Assembly: GCF_030272615.1 (NCBI RefSeq)
Contig: NC_081408.1
Span: forward strand, 768,165,830-768,229,829
Source: Cryptomeria japonica
Taxonomy: Eukaryota > Streptophyta > Pinopsida > Cupressales > Cupressaceae
Length of the DNA: 64,000 nucleotides
Direction of reading: 5' to 3'
Of this stretch, positions 1 through 13,187 are shown in pieces. The notes beneath the pieces were generated by a model that saw only the letters and a list, made by a program, of their open reading frames with translations, was not told where the DNA came from and did no database searches. Positions within the stretch are counted from its first letter, which is position 1. Every line of letters begins with the position of its first letter. A program made the position numbers and the translations under genes.

Positions 1-1237
1 TTAAATTCATTACTCCAAAATTTACCAACAAGAGCAGATGAAAGAAATATTTTCAGTGAATGTGTTGAGAGATTTAGAAAAGATATTGATGCATCTCTTT
101 CTTCCAAATTTACACCAAACCCTGGGTCAGAGAACATGCCTATCAAATGAATGCCACCATGGTTTAGTCCAAGTAAAATGCACAAACGTCGTTCTATTCA
201 TCAAAGACGTAATGTCATTTCTCAAGACTTGAACAAAAGAGTGGAGTGTGAAAATTTCCAATTCCCCTCTATAGGATGTAGAAAGAAGAAGAAAAAGAAG
301 GTCACTAATCGCTCAGGCATAGTGATATAAGAAGAAAGTCTTATTATCCTGCAACAACAAAGTGAGTACATTTATTATAAAGTATTTTGGTAATTTACAT
401 AGCAATGTCTTATTTTTATTCCATATATTAAACATATGTTATTGTAGGTTTGGATGATCAAGCAAATACTCGACGACGTAGATTACCTTTTTCCATTGAT
501 CTAAACCAAACAATAACAGATGAAATAGACCATATAGATGGTAATTTTTTAACTATTAAATGTATTTATTAATTCTATAAAAAATACTCAATTCATATGT
601 CTAATAACTTTTATGTCCTTATTCAAACAAACTAGATAAAATTTGTGGAGATCAACCATCAATGGCCAATGTTATCCCCACTCAGACATTTCGACAAGCC
701 AATCCAGGTATTAAATAATATAATATTCTTCATATTAATTACATAATGTGGCTTTACGGTTGAACATTTTATCTAAGTTGATGTGCATGTTTTTGCAGTT
801 TTAAATGATCAACAAATACATGAAGAACATATGTTGCCCTTTCCTACGGATCTTAACCAAACAACAACAATGGATGCAATGCAAACTAGAGATGGTAAGA
901 AAATTGAAAATTAAATTTCAATCAAATTTTGGATCTTTAACTTCTAAATTAATTTTATTTAAGTTGACATTTTAAATATGCATGTTATTGCAGCTTTAAA
1001 TGATCGGGAAAAAAATGATGAATTGAACTTCAATCAATTATGAGTCTTTTACTTGCAAAAACATTATGAATTGAACTTCAATCAATAATGAGTCTTTTAG
1101 TTGTAAAAACATTATGAATTGAACTTCAATCAATAATGATTCTTTTACTTGTAAATTGATTTTATAACTAGCTCATTATATGTGTAGGTATTGATGATAC
1201 TATAATGGAGGATCGTGGTCAATATTTTCCTAGATAA
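1..1237 (+). pseudogene. 3' end of an unrecognised multi-exon gene (probable remnant)
   Basis: I do not recognise the product. A frame open from base 1 runs to a donor at 361/362, broken by TGA at 148-150 and TAA at 328-330. Further exons bounded by AG and GT follow at 448-540, 636-707, 799-894, about 994-1020, and a last one at 1188-1237 ending in TAA. Every junction falls after the first base of a codon, so all internal exons are phase 1-1 and the frame stays coherent, which is hard to get by chance. Exons 448-540 and 799-894 are duplicates: both encode a DDQ/NDQ start, then LPF and DLNQT. The exon at 994 begins like them (LNDRE) but its donor has been overwritten by a 48-bp tandem repeat. 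Exon 1 carries a lysine-rich stretch (KKKKKK) near residues 95-100. The start lies outside the window. The stops suggest a decayed gene, possibly transposon-borne. Confidence 0.55.
1021..1161. repeat. 48-bp tandem repeat, about 3 copies
   Basis: Units begin at 1021, 1069 and 1117 with AATTGAACTTCAATCAATWA and differ at only a few bases. The array sits where the donor of the preceding exon should be, so it probably damaged that exon. Confidence 0.85.
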
Positions 1238-2580
1238 CCATTATGGTGTATGATACTTTATTGTAATGGATTATTTATTGAGTGTGTAACTCTATTTAGA
1301 AATTGGATCTTGGATGGAGTGGCTTGTTTTTTCAAGATAGAGACATTATTTGCATACTGTATTTTTGACTCTATTTAGAAATTGGCTAAATCCATTATGA
1401 GTTTTATTCATTTTATGCCATTAGCATGCAATTTTCTTTGGGTCATGTTATTTTTACATGATACTTCAAATATGTTTTGACATCTAACATGTCATGTGTT
1501 GTGTAAATTTTTAATGATTTTGAGGTGTACACCAAAGAAATTGTCACTTGATTAAGAATGCAAAACTATAAACATTCACCAAAACTAATAGAGACATGAA
1601 CTAACTTGTCTAGAACCCTTGATAGTAAACAAGTCAATAAAACACTATATAGGTGTCTAGTAGGATTTTGATTTATTTGACTAGTACCTGTCCATACATA
1701 TCTTATCCAAATGGAATCTTGTCCTAATTTAAAACTCATTCAAACTTATAATTGATTTAACTATGAAGTGGGTTCTATTTAAATCTTCAAGGAAAACATA
1801 GAACTTCATATTGAAATATTCAAAGCATCTCCATTTTAGAAAAGAAAAGGCATCATTAAAATGAGAATATTGTTTATTTTATTTTATCGAATTAACAAGC
1901 ATGAGTATTTGGTTCTATTCTTTATAAGTAGGGGAGGATGTATAATTCACTTATTTTTCTATTTATCTTATATCATAGTCCAAAAACAAGTTGTCTAGAG
2001 CTTGATCTGGTATAACCAAGTTATCAATGATAAACATAGGTACAACAATAAATGAGAGAAAAAATGGTTAACTTATTCATGTATGAAACATTAATTTAAT
2101 TTTATGAATAATACCACTTTTATTGTATAAAAAAACTATATTTAATTTTGTATAAATCATTAATTTAATTTAAAATTATTAGTACATTAAAAATATAGTT
2201 GTTGAATAATTTAAAATTATTAGTACAATCAATTGATAGAGAAAATATGTTAGAAAAATTAAAATATAAACATGGAAAAAATAATGATATATAATCATTA
2301 AAATAGTAATTAACAACCCGTTTAAATAAATTCACTAAAATGAAAAAATATTTTTACATACAACGACAATCATTATAAATTTATTTGGATTAAAAAAGAA
2401 ACATGTTGAATTAATATATTTATTTTGATAATATATTTTTTTAAAAATCAACATACATTTTTTTGAAATTTCTTAAAAAATAATTCAATTAAATAAAATA
2501 ATCCAAAAACATGGAAACAAAATTTTTGAAAAAAATATTTTTAAAAAATTATAAACATTTTGTTTTTATTAATATTTTTT
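1238..2580. other. AT-rich DNA without recognisable genes
   Basis: This stretch holds very AT-rich sequence with many short poly(A) and poly(T) runs, most extreme from 2050 to 2580. I see no open frame, RNA gene or repeat unit here that I can support. Confidence 0.6.
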
Positions 2581-2830
2581 AAAGCAGGTAAACCGCGCAT
2601 TGAGGATTAATGGTAGGAAGAGTGCGTAAAACCGGGCGTTCAAGATTAATGGGCATGGCAGGGAGATCGGTGTGATGTACGGGTTGATGGGACCATTTGC
2701 GTTTGATTGGATGGCCATCGACGGGCGTGATGGCATGGGGCATCCGATGGAGAAGGCATGGCAACGGGCCATTTTGTCCACTGCGTAGCCATTGCCCCAG
2801 GGACACTCTGGTCATTCTTCCAGTTAGATG
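2581..2830. other. GC-rich patch in AT-rich surroundings
   Basis: About 250 bases of clearly higher GC content with sharp borders. Two imperfect direct repeats (GCATTGAGGATTAATGG and GCGTTCAAGATTAATGGG) lie at its left edge, and GATGG/ATGGCC words recur. It could be a transferred fragment or an old promoter-like or CpG-containing island. Short open frames on both strands show no family signature. Confidence 0.4.
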
Positions 2831-5800
2831 TCGATTATAATTTTTTATTTTTTTTTCCAAAATTATACACTTCATTACAATGCATTTATACAATCCTCTC
2901 TATCAATGGTATATTTTCTTTATATCTATTTTTTTTAATATTCGTTTAGAGTCTTGATTAGATAAACATTCAAAGATTTGAATTTATTTACATGTCAGTC
3001 ATAAGAGAAAAGAGGTGAATCTTACAAGCAAAAAGAAACTAAGAAATTTAGAGACAAATCAACAACAAACAAAAAAACAATAGAAAACCAATATTAACTT
3101 AGAGTTTACATCGATAATATATACTAATATATCTGAATGTATGAAATGAGTATTATATATCAACCTTCTTAATTAATAGGTTGTTTAAAATTGGGCATTA
3201 ATAGAATCATAAGATTATAATTCTTGTTGGAAAAATAGGGTCTCAATCTTATTTTCATAATATTTATTTTAATTATTTAATTGTATTTATTTATAATTTA
3301 TTCACATATTTTGATTGCTCTTCCTTTATGTGGTGTAAAAGTTGTTAGATTGCAAATAGTTAGAACTGAGCACTTAAGAATTGACTTGGAGAAGATTAAG
3401 GAAGATCTTTAGTTCACATGTGTATGTTACCAAAACGGATATAAGATCAGTGGAGCACTATCATTGAAAGAAAAAAAAATTAATTTTACATTTTAGTTAA
3501 CTACTTTCTATTTGGGTGCCACTTTATTTAGATCAACTATGATTTAATATTTGATTTTAAGACTGTCATGTCTTTAAAGCTGCTTGCTTGCAAGTTTATA
3601 TATTTGTATGAATTTACTGTGATGACGTACATTGTAGTGCTTAGCTTACTTGGAGAAAAGGATTAAGTTGCGTTCCTTGATACTTATGTTTTGCAGTTGT
3701 ATTACTTTTCACAATTATTTTCCCCGATCAGGCAGAGAAGCTTCTACAGATGAACCCTCTAAGTTTTCCTTGGTGCAATTTTTCATTAGTGAGGACCTTT
3801 GACAGGTGATAAAAAATTTCATGTTATATGCATGGCAGGTGATGGAGCTAAACTCGCAGTAACATGTGGAGTAAATGTTGAAAGAAAAAGCATTGGCTTT
3901 GTGTTTTGGATTGTAAATTAATTTTTGAAACTCATTGATATTTGTTGATAGCAAGCATGCAATGTAACTTTGAAGAAATTTGATTTAGTGATCCATATAC
4001 ATTTATGTATGGAAATCTAAAGAAATCAACTGAGTTATTTCTTTCAAAGAAATGTAGTAATCATTTTAATAATTTTGATTTGTTTATTATTTAATATTTT
4101 TGATATTTCTGAAAATTATTTGTAAAAACAAATTTATTGAAATCATAAACTTTTATAAATTTGTTTAAAGTATTATTTATCTGGTTTTTTCAATTGGGTT
4201 GCACATTTTCATTATTATTAAAAAATTATTTATTTCTTATCTCATATTCTATAAAAATACTACACCATTATTATGCATTACAACTACTAATTAGTATGTT
4301 TTAATTCTTTGACAAATCAGTCGAAAGTTGGAATTAAAAAAATCATAAACATGAACATTAAATAAACCAACAAATTAATTTTTGTTTGCTTCAAACATAA
4401 AAACTAGCACACAACAAGAGTTGTGATACAACTGCTAGGGAAGAGGGTCTTCTATATAGGCAAATGCTAGAGAATAAGTTTGTTGTCCAGGTCAGTTGAA
4501 GCAGAAATATATAGCATTGGAAGCAGATATTTCTCATCTAATCTTACTCTAATCCATGTGCAGATACTCACGCGTAGCTTCATATTGCCTAGCTGGGGTG
4601 AGTCCCAAATAGTAGGTAATGGTAGGAGTAGAATACAAAGTATTCATTTGGATAAGCAATGAGAAAATGTAAGCACTATCTAATGGGGAAAGAAATACTA
4701 GTGCACGTGGATATTTACTTGAATGCACCCTATGCTTGCTCACTACATGAAACTCAGGCAATTAAAATCTCTTTCTAGAAAGTAAAGAAGTCAACCAGAA
4801 ATAACATAAAAGTTAATATTGTACCTATAACTTTCTAAATTCAAAGATCTTTATAGGTAAAAGGAACTACTTAAGACAACCAAAGAAAACTAAAAAGCAT
4901 AAAGCTTAAATTTCATTATAAAATATAGTCACATGAATCTATGTTAAATTCATCAAATTATGGAGTAAAGAGCAATTTAAGCCAACTAGAAACAATTCAA
5001 GCTATCAACCAAATATCCATTCTAAACAATTCATTCTCAAACCTACACCAAATTTTATCCAAACTCACCTAGAAAAAGGCCAACCACACTAAATAGACTT
5101 CAAAAGTTTTGCAAAATGTCATGTCCCTTTTTCTGAAAAATAACACTTACTAAGTCCCCATTGGCCAAAAATAGTAATTCAACTATAACAGGATACATTT
5201 GGAAAGATTATTTTTCATGATGTCTCCTTTCCAAAATCAGCACTTTTTATTTTTAGTAAGCTCAACTTTCCAAAAATAGTAAATAAGGACTTTTGGATAA
5301 GACCGGAAAATAATTTCTTTTTGGGTGATTTAAGCAAATCAACAATAATGATTTATCATCAAAGATATAATTTTGAATTTTCTACTCAAGTGATGGTGTG
5401 GGTTTTTGGAAAGTCTTATTTTAGCAACATTTTGAATTTCATTACCCGTTTGACATTTGTTGGCAAATGGCAAGTTTCCTTGGGTGTTGTAGGAGATTGG
5501 ACACTTGGAAAGAGGAAAATTTCCTTTCCTTAGGAGTGGGATTTTGGCGCTCATTTTGGTTTGAATTTGAATTCTAAAAGTGATTTCATATATGCATGGG
5601 ATTGGCTCCATTTGGATTCATTCTATCTTATGATTTTAACATAGTTTTGTTGATGTTCTTTAGAGGCTAAGAAGCCATTGAAGGAGTAATCTTCTAGGAT
5701 GATAAACCAAGGGGATAGAGGATTGCAGGTAGTGTCTTCACAAGTCTCCAATGGCAATCACATTTCAGTGGTTGTAGTAGTGCTTCAAAGAGACTTTATG

Positions 5801-6720
5801 TGTGTTGCTTTGGTAAAGGTTGTAATAGTTAGTGTGTTGTAGTTGCATAATTCATTTTCAGATTTGTTTGTTGGTAATAACAACATATATTGTTGTTCTT
5901 GTCTGTTGTTAGACATTAATTTCCATGCATCTTGCTATTTTGTAAAGTGTGACAAGTTTGGAGGGTATTTTGGATTTGGAAGTGGATTTGTGGAACATTG
6001 AGCTCCACTCTTGGAGTTTATTGTGTAATCTTCATTGCAGATTTGTAAACTGTCATAAATATATTTTGCATGCTATTATAATGCCAAAATTTTTGCAGAA
6101 TCTTCATCTTATGTTTTTATGAGGGTTTTAAGTGTTTATAAGTTCATTAGTGCAATTTTCGAATACATGATTTCATCGTTTGGTTGCAAATTGAAAATCT
6201 GAGTTGGGTTATTAGAATTTCGTAAATTTGATAAAATTGCTACAAGGGTTATTACACAAAAGTCCCAATCCTCGAAGAATTTTTCACTTACCTTTTAAAT
6301 TTTATGCTTTTCCCTCCACTAAAATGCTTTATTTCCTTTGATTGAGCGATATTTTAGGTTTCCTACAACATCGCTACCATTAATCAAACCATAAACTAAC
6401 ATAGAATGTCAAACATAAAGACAAGTTAACTCACTCCCTCTTTTATTTTTTTTAATTACTAATAGAAATCATATGTTAGTGTGCAATTGGAACATTGAAC
6501 AAATATGGAAGGCCAATTAGGATATTTTTTGGTCTATTTATTGCACACATTTATGTAATACATGAGGTCAAGTGGTACATCTTTTCGCAAATGATGTTTG
6601 TGCAAAAAAGGTCTTAATGGACATGTGATAGCTTCAAATCAACTATGCATCCTTTTACAAGGATACAAACACAACTAATAATCTCAAAATTGAGAAGATA
6701 ACCATACTACACAAGCTCAT
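2831..6720. other. Non-coding, AT-rich intergenic DNA
   Basis: No gene is recognisable. Short open frames (for example at 4480-4662, 5321-5533 and 5339-5611) have no domain signature or splice context. The part from about 5640 to 6250 has the T/G-rich texture of a decayed retroelement leader, but I could not find paired terminal repeats. Confidence 0.5.
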
Positions 6721-7193
6721 GCTATGTTTGTGATAGCAAAAAAGAAAGGGATTTGAGGAAATGTGGATAGAAAGATAGAGAGGGATAGATGGTGGAAGAG
6801 AAAGTGAGAGATATGGATAAGGAGGGAGAGAGAGGGAGACAAATGGATGGATATAGAGGGAGGTAATGTCTAGAGATAGAGATGAAGATAGAGGGAGATA
6901 GATAAGTAGAGAGATAGAAAGAGGTAGGAGAGATAAAGATTGAGTGAGATAGGGAGATAGATACTAATAGATAAAAGTATGTATGTATGTATGTATGTAT
7001 AGACATAGAGTTATAGAGATATAAGGAAATGTAGAGAGAGGGAAAGAGGGGAAAGGAGATAAATAGATAGATAGATAGATAGATAGATAGAGTTACAAGC
7101 AAAGAGACAGAAGCAGAAATCCACAAATAGAGATGGAGACAATGAGAGAGGTAGAGAGAAAGAGGGATAAATAAAAATAGATGGGAAGAGATA

Positions 7194-7300
7194 TAGATAT
7201 AGATAGAGATAGAGATAGAGATAGAGATAGAGATAGAGATAGAGATAGAGATAGAGATAGAGATAGAGATAGAGATAGAGATAGAGATAGAGATAGAGAT
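7194..7300. repeat. (ATAGAG)n hexanucleotide microsatellite
   Basis: About 17 nearly perfect hexamer units, inside the larger purine block. The purity suggests recent length change. Confidence 0.95.
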
Positions 7301-7336
7301 ACATGTGAGTTTATGGAGGGACAAATAGGTAAAGAT

Positions 7337-7499
<163 letters not shown>

Positions 7500-8235
7500 G
7501 CAGAGTGAGATATAACTCAATATATAAAGGAGAGTGAGATATATAGATAAGATGAAATATAGAGAGATGGAGATGGATATGGAAAGTGATAGAGAGACAA
7601 GGGAGATGGACATCAAGAAAAATATGGATAGAAAGAGATAGAGAGAAGAGTGAGAGGGACACACAAAGATAAATGGAGAGAGAAGTGGAAGATAGAGATG
7701 TAGATGAGAATTAGAGGGAGAGATGGAGTGCATAAGAGACAAAGAAAGGGGGAGAAGAAGATATAGCTTAGTAAGTAGAGAGGGAGAGAGGGAGTCATGT
7801 AGATAGAGGGAGATATGGAGAGATAGATAGGGATAGAGAAAAAGATTTAGAGCTAGGGAGATAGAGGTAGAGAGATATAAATCAAAAGATGTAGTTAGAG
7901 GAGAGAGGGAGATAGAAAGAGAGATATAGGCCATAAGACATAGAGATATAGAGCAAGAGAGATGGAGTGAATATGAGAGATAGGGGTAGAGATAATGAGA
8001 TATACTAGAGAGAGAGAGATTTGCGAGGGAGAAACAAGGAGTGTAATACATATTAGTGAGATAGAAGTATTAAGAGATATATAACGTATGCAAATAGATA
8101 GAGGGAGAAGGGAAGAGAGAAATAGCGAGGAGAAAGGTGAGTTAGAGAGATATAAGAGGTGAGAGTGATAAGGAGATCAAGAGATGGGGGGAGAGGGGGA
8201 GAGGGAGAGAGAGATAAAAAAGAGGGAGACAATAT

Positions 8236-8238
<3 letters not shown>

Positions 8239-8289
<51 letters not shown>
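8239..8289. repeat. (GA)n microsatellite, about 50 bp
   Basis: Pure AG repeats marking the right border of the purine block; ordinary AT-rich sequence starts directly after. Confidence 0.95.
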
Positions 8290-8290
<1 letters not shown>

Positions 8291-8293
<3 letters not shown>

Positions 8294-8869
8294 AACTATT
8301 AATACAATACAAGGATTTTAAAGTACACAATACACCTATGCTAACATGAGTTTGAGTCATGGGCAAATCGTAACAATACGTTTAATGAGATTGATGATTA
8401 ATGCACATGACACCCACAGTTGATGAATTTCAATGTACTAAGCCAAATGATGTTGATGTTCTGTGTGTTTGATAATTATGACAAATAAATTTTAGCACTA
8501 CGTCAAAAGATAATTAATGTGTACAATAATTTTTTAACACAAAACAAAATAAAATCTATAAATCATTTGCATTGAACCTAAAAAAATAATTTTGAACACA
8601 ATATTAAATATAACTATTTTAAAATCAAAATATTTATCATCCTGAATTCCATCACCTTTACATTCAATTTTTCTCTAATTATTCTTAGATCCATCATTTA
8701 AGAAATATTTTTTGAGAATTTATAATATATATTAAAAAAATTATTTAATTTTTTTGTATAGTATTACATTAAAATAAACAAAATAGAATAAAACAATATT
8801 ATCTAACTTAGCTAAATACCAACCATGTGTTAATATGCAAGTTTATGGATATTCGGGTTTCTCTCCCCT
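8291..8869. other. AT-rich spacer
   Basis: Between the GA block and the LINE remnant. I see no supported feature. Confidence 0.6.
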
Positions 8870-9590
8870 TTCTTGAATCTTGGGCTCGAAGATGTTGGAA
8901 CCCAGAGGGGGAGATGGAGATAATGATGACAATAAATAGCTATTTTTTGGTGGTTTTTTTCAAATTTGTCTGATAGAAAGAAGGTCTTTGAAGGAGCGGC
9001 TTATTTCTAGAATCAAGTGGGGCTATTCATGAAGCCATTACGTGTGATTTTTAACCCTACAAAGGATTTTTCATCTCATATTCTAGTTTGAATTCATCTC
9101 CTTTGGTTTTTGCTAGAATTTTGGAGACATGATATCTTTCATTCAATTGCTCTGCTCCTCAGGAAGGCGGTGGGACCGTCAATGCAAACAATGGATAAAA
9201 AGATAATCACCTATACCCATAGATGTGGAAACTCATCGTGTCTCCCCTTCTTGGATCCAACAAGTGGATTATGAAACTTTTCCTTTTAGATGTCATGTTT
9301 GTCATGGATATGGGCATTTGCAAAGAATGTGTCCTAAATATAGACCATTTGAGCCTATTGGAAAAAAGTCAGCTAATCATCTCCCTTATCAAGACAAAGA
9401 TAAATCTCCTATGTTAGAAGATAAAGAGGCTTTTGTTTAGGTCAAGGCTAAAAACAAAGGTAAAGGTCAGAAGCAAACCTGAAAGGATAGGAAAAATGAT
9501 GAAATATTTAACAGGTTTAATGTTTTGGAGGAATTGGACTTGTTTGATGAAACTCTTACTGTGATGCCTTCAAGTCAGAAGCAATAGGGT
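8870..9590 (+). pseudogene. Plant LINE (L1-type) ORF1 remnant with zinc knuckle
   Basis: ORF1 proteins of plant LINEs bind RNA and carry a DUF4283-like region followed by a CCHC zinc knuckle. The C-terminal part is clear: YETFPFRC precedes a knuckle at 9291-9332 (CHVCHGYGHLQRMC, spacing CX2CX4HX4C), and the tail holds a basic lysine-rich segment and NRFNVLEEL, which matches the RFxVL motif common at this place in plant LINE ORF1. Upstream text from about 8880 has a broken frame with several stops and resembles the DUF4283 part only weakly. Stops within 9438-9590 and frame changes make it non-functional. No endonuclease/RT follows, so it is an isolated fragment, unlikely to be the same copy as the ORF2 remnant near 61 kb. 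Confidence 0.75.
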
Positions 9591-9621
9591 TTGGGGATTC
9601 ATAGCATGAAAACATGTCCAT

Positions 9622-10683
9622 CTACCCTCTTAGTATTCTTCCAATAAACTCAGGCAACCATTGAGGAGTGATCCCATTTAATGTAGAGAGATCCTGATAA
9701 GAATCCACAAGATCACTCACTAAATAGGAGCTCATCTGGTGCAGACAATCCTCTAGTAAACATGCGATCTCTGCAGGCAACGGTAGCTCATAACGAATAT
9801 ATGGGTCATAAAATGGACCCATCTCATAAAAATAGGGGCAGTACGAGAATGCAACATATATCTCCCCACACGATCAGAAGTCATCTCATCAACCTGAGTA
9901 GCAATGTTGGCAATACTAGAATACATCCCAATGAGTGCCTCCCCAGTTGCCATATCACCAGCAGCACCTGTGACCAAATCCAAACCTTTCGAAAAAACTG
10001 AAAGGTTCTAACCCACCATTGCCCTCTTACTAGGGGGTTGTGTATCATGGTGTCTAAATTTGTTTGCAAATCTGCCCCTACCCTGCCCAACATGTCGTGG
10101 AAAGTCTGTGTAATCAACATCATATCCTAGATAAAATTCTGCATACAATTATTTGCATAAATACTGTGGCAACTCATCCTTCTGCGACCACCTATGATAT
10201 GTTGCCAACCATCTAGGATATATGAATGGTGTGACAATAGGATCCTCACATGTAGTGACCCGAAATCCTCTAACCACAACCATTTTCCATGTAAAATGGG
10301 AACATGGATTTCAAATTCACTGCAGAAAACATCTCTCTCTATTGTTTTCCATTTAACCATGCCATAGACAGTGTGAGATAAAGTCCTATAAAAATGCTCA
10401 ATGTGAGGGTCATCATATGGGTTGTATGATTGAGAAAGCTCAATCATACGCATCAACTCATCTCTAATACGTTCTAATTTATCTCTATTGGCCAGCACAT
10501 AAGTGTTATTTAAAGTCTATTGTAAGTGTGCTAGAGAGGACTGCATTCTCAAAATAGCCTCAGTACGAGTAGTCTTTGAATTCTCAGGAGTACTCTTAGG
10601 AGTCTCAGACCTACGCGAGGTCTGCTGTGGATCAGGATGCACACTCTTCTCAGAAGAAAAATGTTGTGAACCACTAGAAGCCA
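9622..10683 (-). pseudogene. Unrecognised protein pseudogene
   Basis: Read on the minus strand, a frame opens with ATG at 10681-10683 (MASSGSQHFSSEKSVH), crosses one TAG (CAG-like) near residue 56, and continues as a good globular sequence to 10127 (WKTIERDVFCSEFEIHVPIL, then WLEDFGSLHVRILL). Coding sense then continues in other frames down to 9622 (MATGEALIGMYSSIANIA, DRVGRYMLHS, LPLPAEIACLLEDCLHQM), so at least two frameshifts are present. The composite would be about 350 residues. A Ser/Thr-rich start, helical middle and no recognisable catalytic motif leave its function open; a transposon-encoded or captured plant protein is possible. No introns are evident, as expected for a processed or mobile sequence. 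Confidence 0.5.
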
Positions 10684-12133
10684 TATCTAGATGTGATGTG
10701 CAATGTATGAATATATATATGTGTGAATATGCATGTATACATTAAATTGAATTAAAAATAAGTTCATATACAATGTATGCCACAAACAAGATGAAACATT
10801 GTACAAATATGCACTTGAGTTAAACATTTTAAACAACACGAATCAAATGAACTACGACCTATAGACATTGCAACTTACAAATTACATTGCAAAACAAATT
10901 ACATGAACATACACATGAACTTATTTAACATAAAAATGATAATATGCATATGCGACTACACCATTATAGATAATGATTATGAGATCATTTTATTAAACTA
11001 GAAAGTTATGCCAAATATCAATAATAATAATCATTCTAGCATAATTGTACTTCAAATATAAAATTTTGTAATAGGTATATAATGTTGGAGTAAAATAGAC
11101 AATCACCTAATTTATTAATAAATCATTAATTACATTCCTTTTACGTTATCTAGGGTTTTCATTTTGCTTTTATATGCAAATTCATTAGTGTCAAATTTAA
11201 TCTAGTTAATCTAGTTTTAACCAAAGATCACACAAAAGGATTAAACCAAAGATCAAAGGACCGAAAATATTTAGGAAATGTCAATGAAGCTATTAAAATG
11301 TTCTAAGAATTCTAATAAAAATAATGATTAATGGGAGGGAACCAACATTTAGAATCGTGATGTGGGGGTATAACTTGAGAGATGCAGGGGATATATGGAA
11401 CCAAGACTTAAATAACTCAATTTATAATTAGAAGTTAAAATGATGAAGCTCACTATATAGTATTTATTGCACCAAAGGGTTCTAGGATCTCAAAAGGTTC
11501 CACAAAGTGATATGCAAGTTTGGAAGACAAAAATTAATCAAGCTTGTCAGTGGCTAATTTATTAGAAACACTCTCTCTGATACATGACTATTTTGACATA
11601 TATATTTTGTCATTTATAAATTTTCTAAAAATCCACTACATTTCCCAATTACTAATCAATCTAGGTTTGGTCTTTCATCTTTTCTAGTTCATTTGGATCC
11701 ACAACTACCATGTTCGAGCCTATTTGTTAAGCATACAATACATGAGCTTACGAACCTCCAATGAAGAAATGAGAAGTGTGTTTATGGTTAGTGTTATCAT
11801 ATGCAAACTCAATTAATAGTAAGTTACCATCTTTTTGTTCACAAGTCCTCAAGAATTTGGTTCACTCTCTTTTTGTTGATCAATCTTAAGGTGATGGGTT
11901 GATTTGTAGTCCAATTTACTTCCCAATTATGTATATATTTTTCCAAAACCCTGAAATTATCCAGGTGTTTCAAATATGATCTTATCAAACTTACCTTTAT
12001 TAAATATGATATTCTTTGGTACTCCATGAAACTAAAAGATCTCCTAAACTCTTGGAAGGTATACATGGATGCTTGAATGTAATTAGAGAGATTGTTTGTA
12101 AATTATATTCTCTTATATTGTTTGTAATTATAT
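10684..12133. other. Intergenic DNA without recognised gene
   Basis: AT-rich sequence with no supported feature. A minus-strand open frame at 11839-12066 has no family signature that I know. Confidence 0.5.
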
Positions 12134-12185
12134 GTTTTTTTGGTTGTATATGTTTTGGTTGTATATGTTTTTTGGTTGTATATGT
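12134..12185. repeat. 15-bp tandem repeat, target of transposon copy A (left half)
   Basis: Units of GGTTGTATATGTTTT are repeated about three times up to 12185. The array resumes at 25047-25070 on the far side of the transposon. Removing copy A and one ATGT restores a continuous 15-bp periodicity, which is a strong internal proof of the insertion point. Confidence 0.85.
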
Positions 12186-12234
12186 GGGTAAGTGCACAAA
12201 GATGGTGGTAAAAAAGGGGGGTATAAGTGGACAC
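12186..12234 (+). repeat. Left terminal inverted repeat of copy A
   Basis: About 31 bases match the right end in inverted orientation (core GTGCACAAAGATGGTGGT), followed after a 9-base gap by GTGGACAC. The 4-bp target duplication ATGT precedes it at 12182-12185. Confidence 0.88.
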
Positions 12235-13044
12235 TTTTTTTTCTAAAATCAGGTGAACCTGAACTTGGAGGCAAAATTTGAAAGTTATCCACTCAAGATA
12301 TGAAGAATTTCAAAGAACAAATATTGTAGTGCTCTGAATCTAGTTTCCAAACTAATAAACTTTTTCAAAATTGGATAAGATTAAGGGGGTCAAATCCTTC
12401 GCACATGAAAAAATGACCCTATTTTTTTTTGAAAAAGATAACATAGTGTCTGATGTGCGCATCAAAAAAGTCATAGTTAGATTTAGTATTTTGACAAATC
12501 CTTTGACAGAAAGATAGTTAAGAGTGAGCACTAGAAGATGTGTATTTTTTTTGTAATTTTTTGTTGAGTATTTTTTTTTATGATTTTTCCAATCGAGCAC
12601 ATCCTGAAAATTCGGTACTTGTTCATGCGTGAAGCATAAGTTGCACTAAACAAATTGAAAATACAATTTTATTTTTTTTAAATTGTAAAGAATCAAGTGC
12701 ACTACAATAATATATAAAGTTTTTAAAATTTGGATAAGTATATGAAAAGTTATTCAAAAATTGGTGCACCTATGTCTGTGAGAACTATGGAGGCACTAGT
12801 AAAAGAAATTGAATAATAATATGTTATTGTTGTTCAAATTGAAAACAAATTATATGGTTAGAAAGATCAGAAGATGGGTGAAAATATGGTGGCAATTTTA
12901 GAAATACCCACTTTATGAAGTGTAATCCTGATGATGACAAAGTTGATAAAATAAAACACGTCAAAAATGAGAGAAATGGAGGGAAATCAAACTTCCAATC
13001 CGTAGCTTTGTCATCCAGGCCTATTTCCAAGCCTAAATAGTCAA

Positions 13045-13140
13045 AAGCGCGTACTGGGTACTTATGGTTTAAAAAGCGCATACGTGGTACTTATAGTGTA
13101 AGAAGCACGTACATGCTTGTTTCCCTATAAACAACGCGTA
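13045..13140. repeat. Left subterminal palindrome array of copy A
   Basis: Four imperfect palindromes around the core CGTACG lie 25-35 bases apart (GCGCGTACTGGGTAC, GCGCATACGTGGTAC, GCACGTACATGC, ACGCGTACGTGC). More degenerate members occur at 14795-14960. Deviations from GCGCGTACGCGC are mostly C-to-T or G-to-A, as expected from cytosine methylation. They may be transposase-binding sites. Confidence 0.75.
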
Positions 13141-13187
13141 CGTGCTATTGTATAATATATGATATCAAGCTCTTGCACTTGCTTTTT

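Noticed and set aside
1021-1161. Regular 48-bp repeat considered as a CRISPR-like array
   Set aside because: The units are directly adjacent with no unique spacers, and the DNA is eukaryotic.
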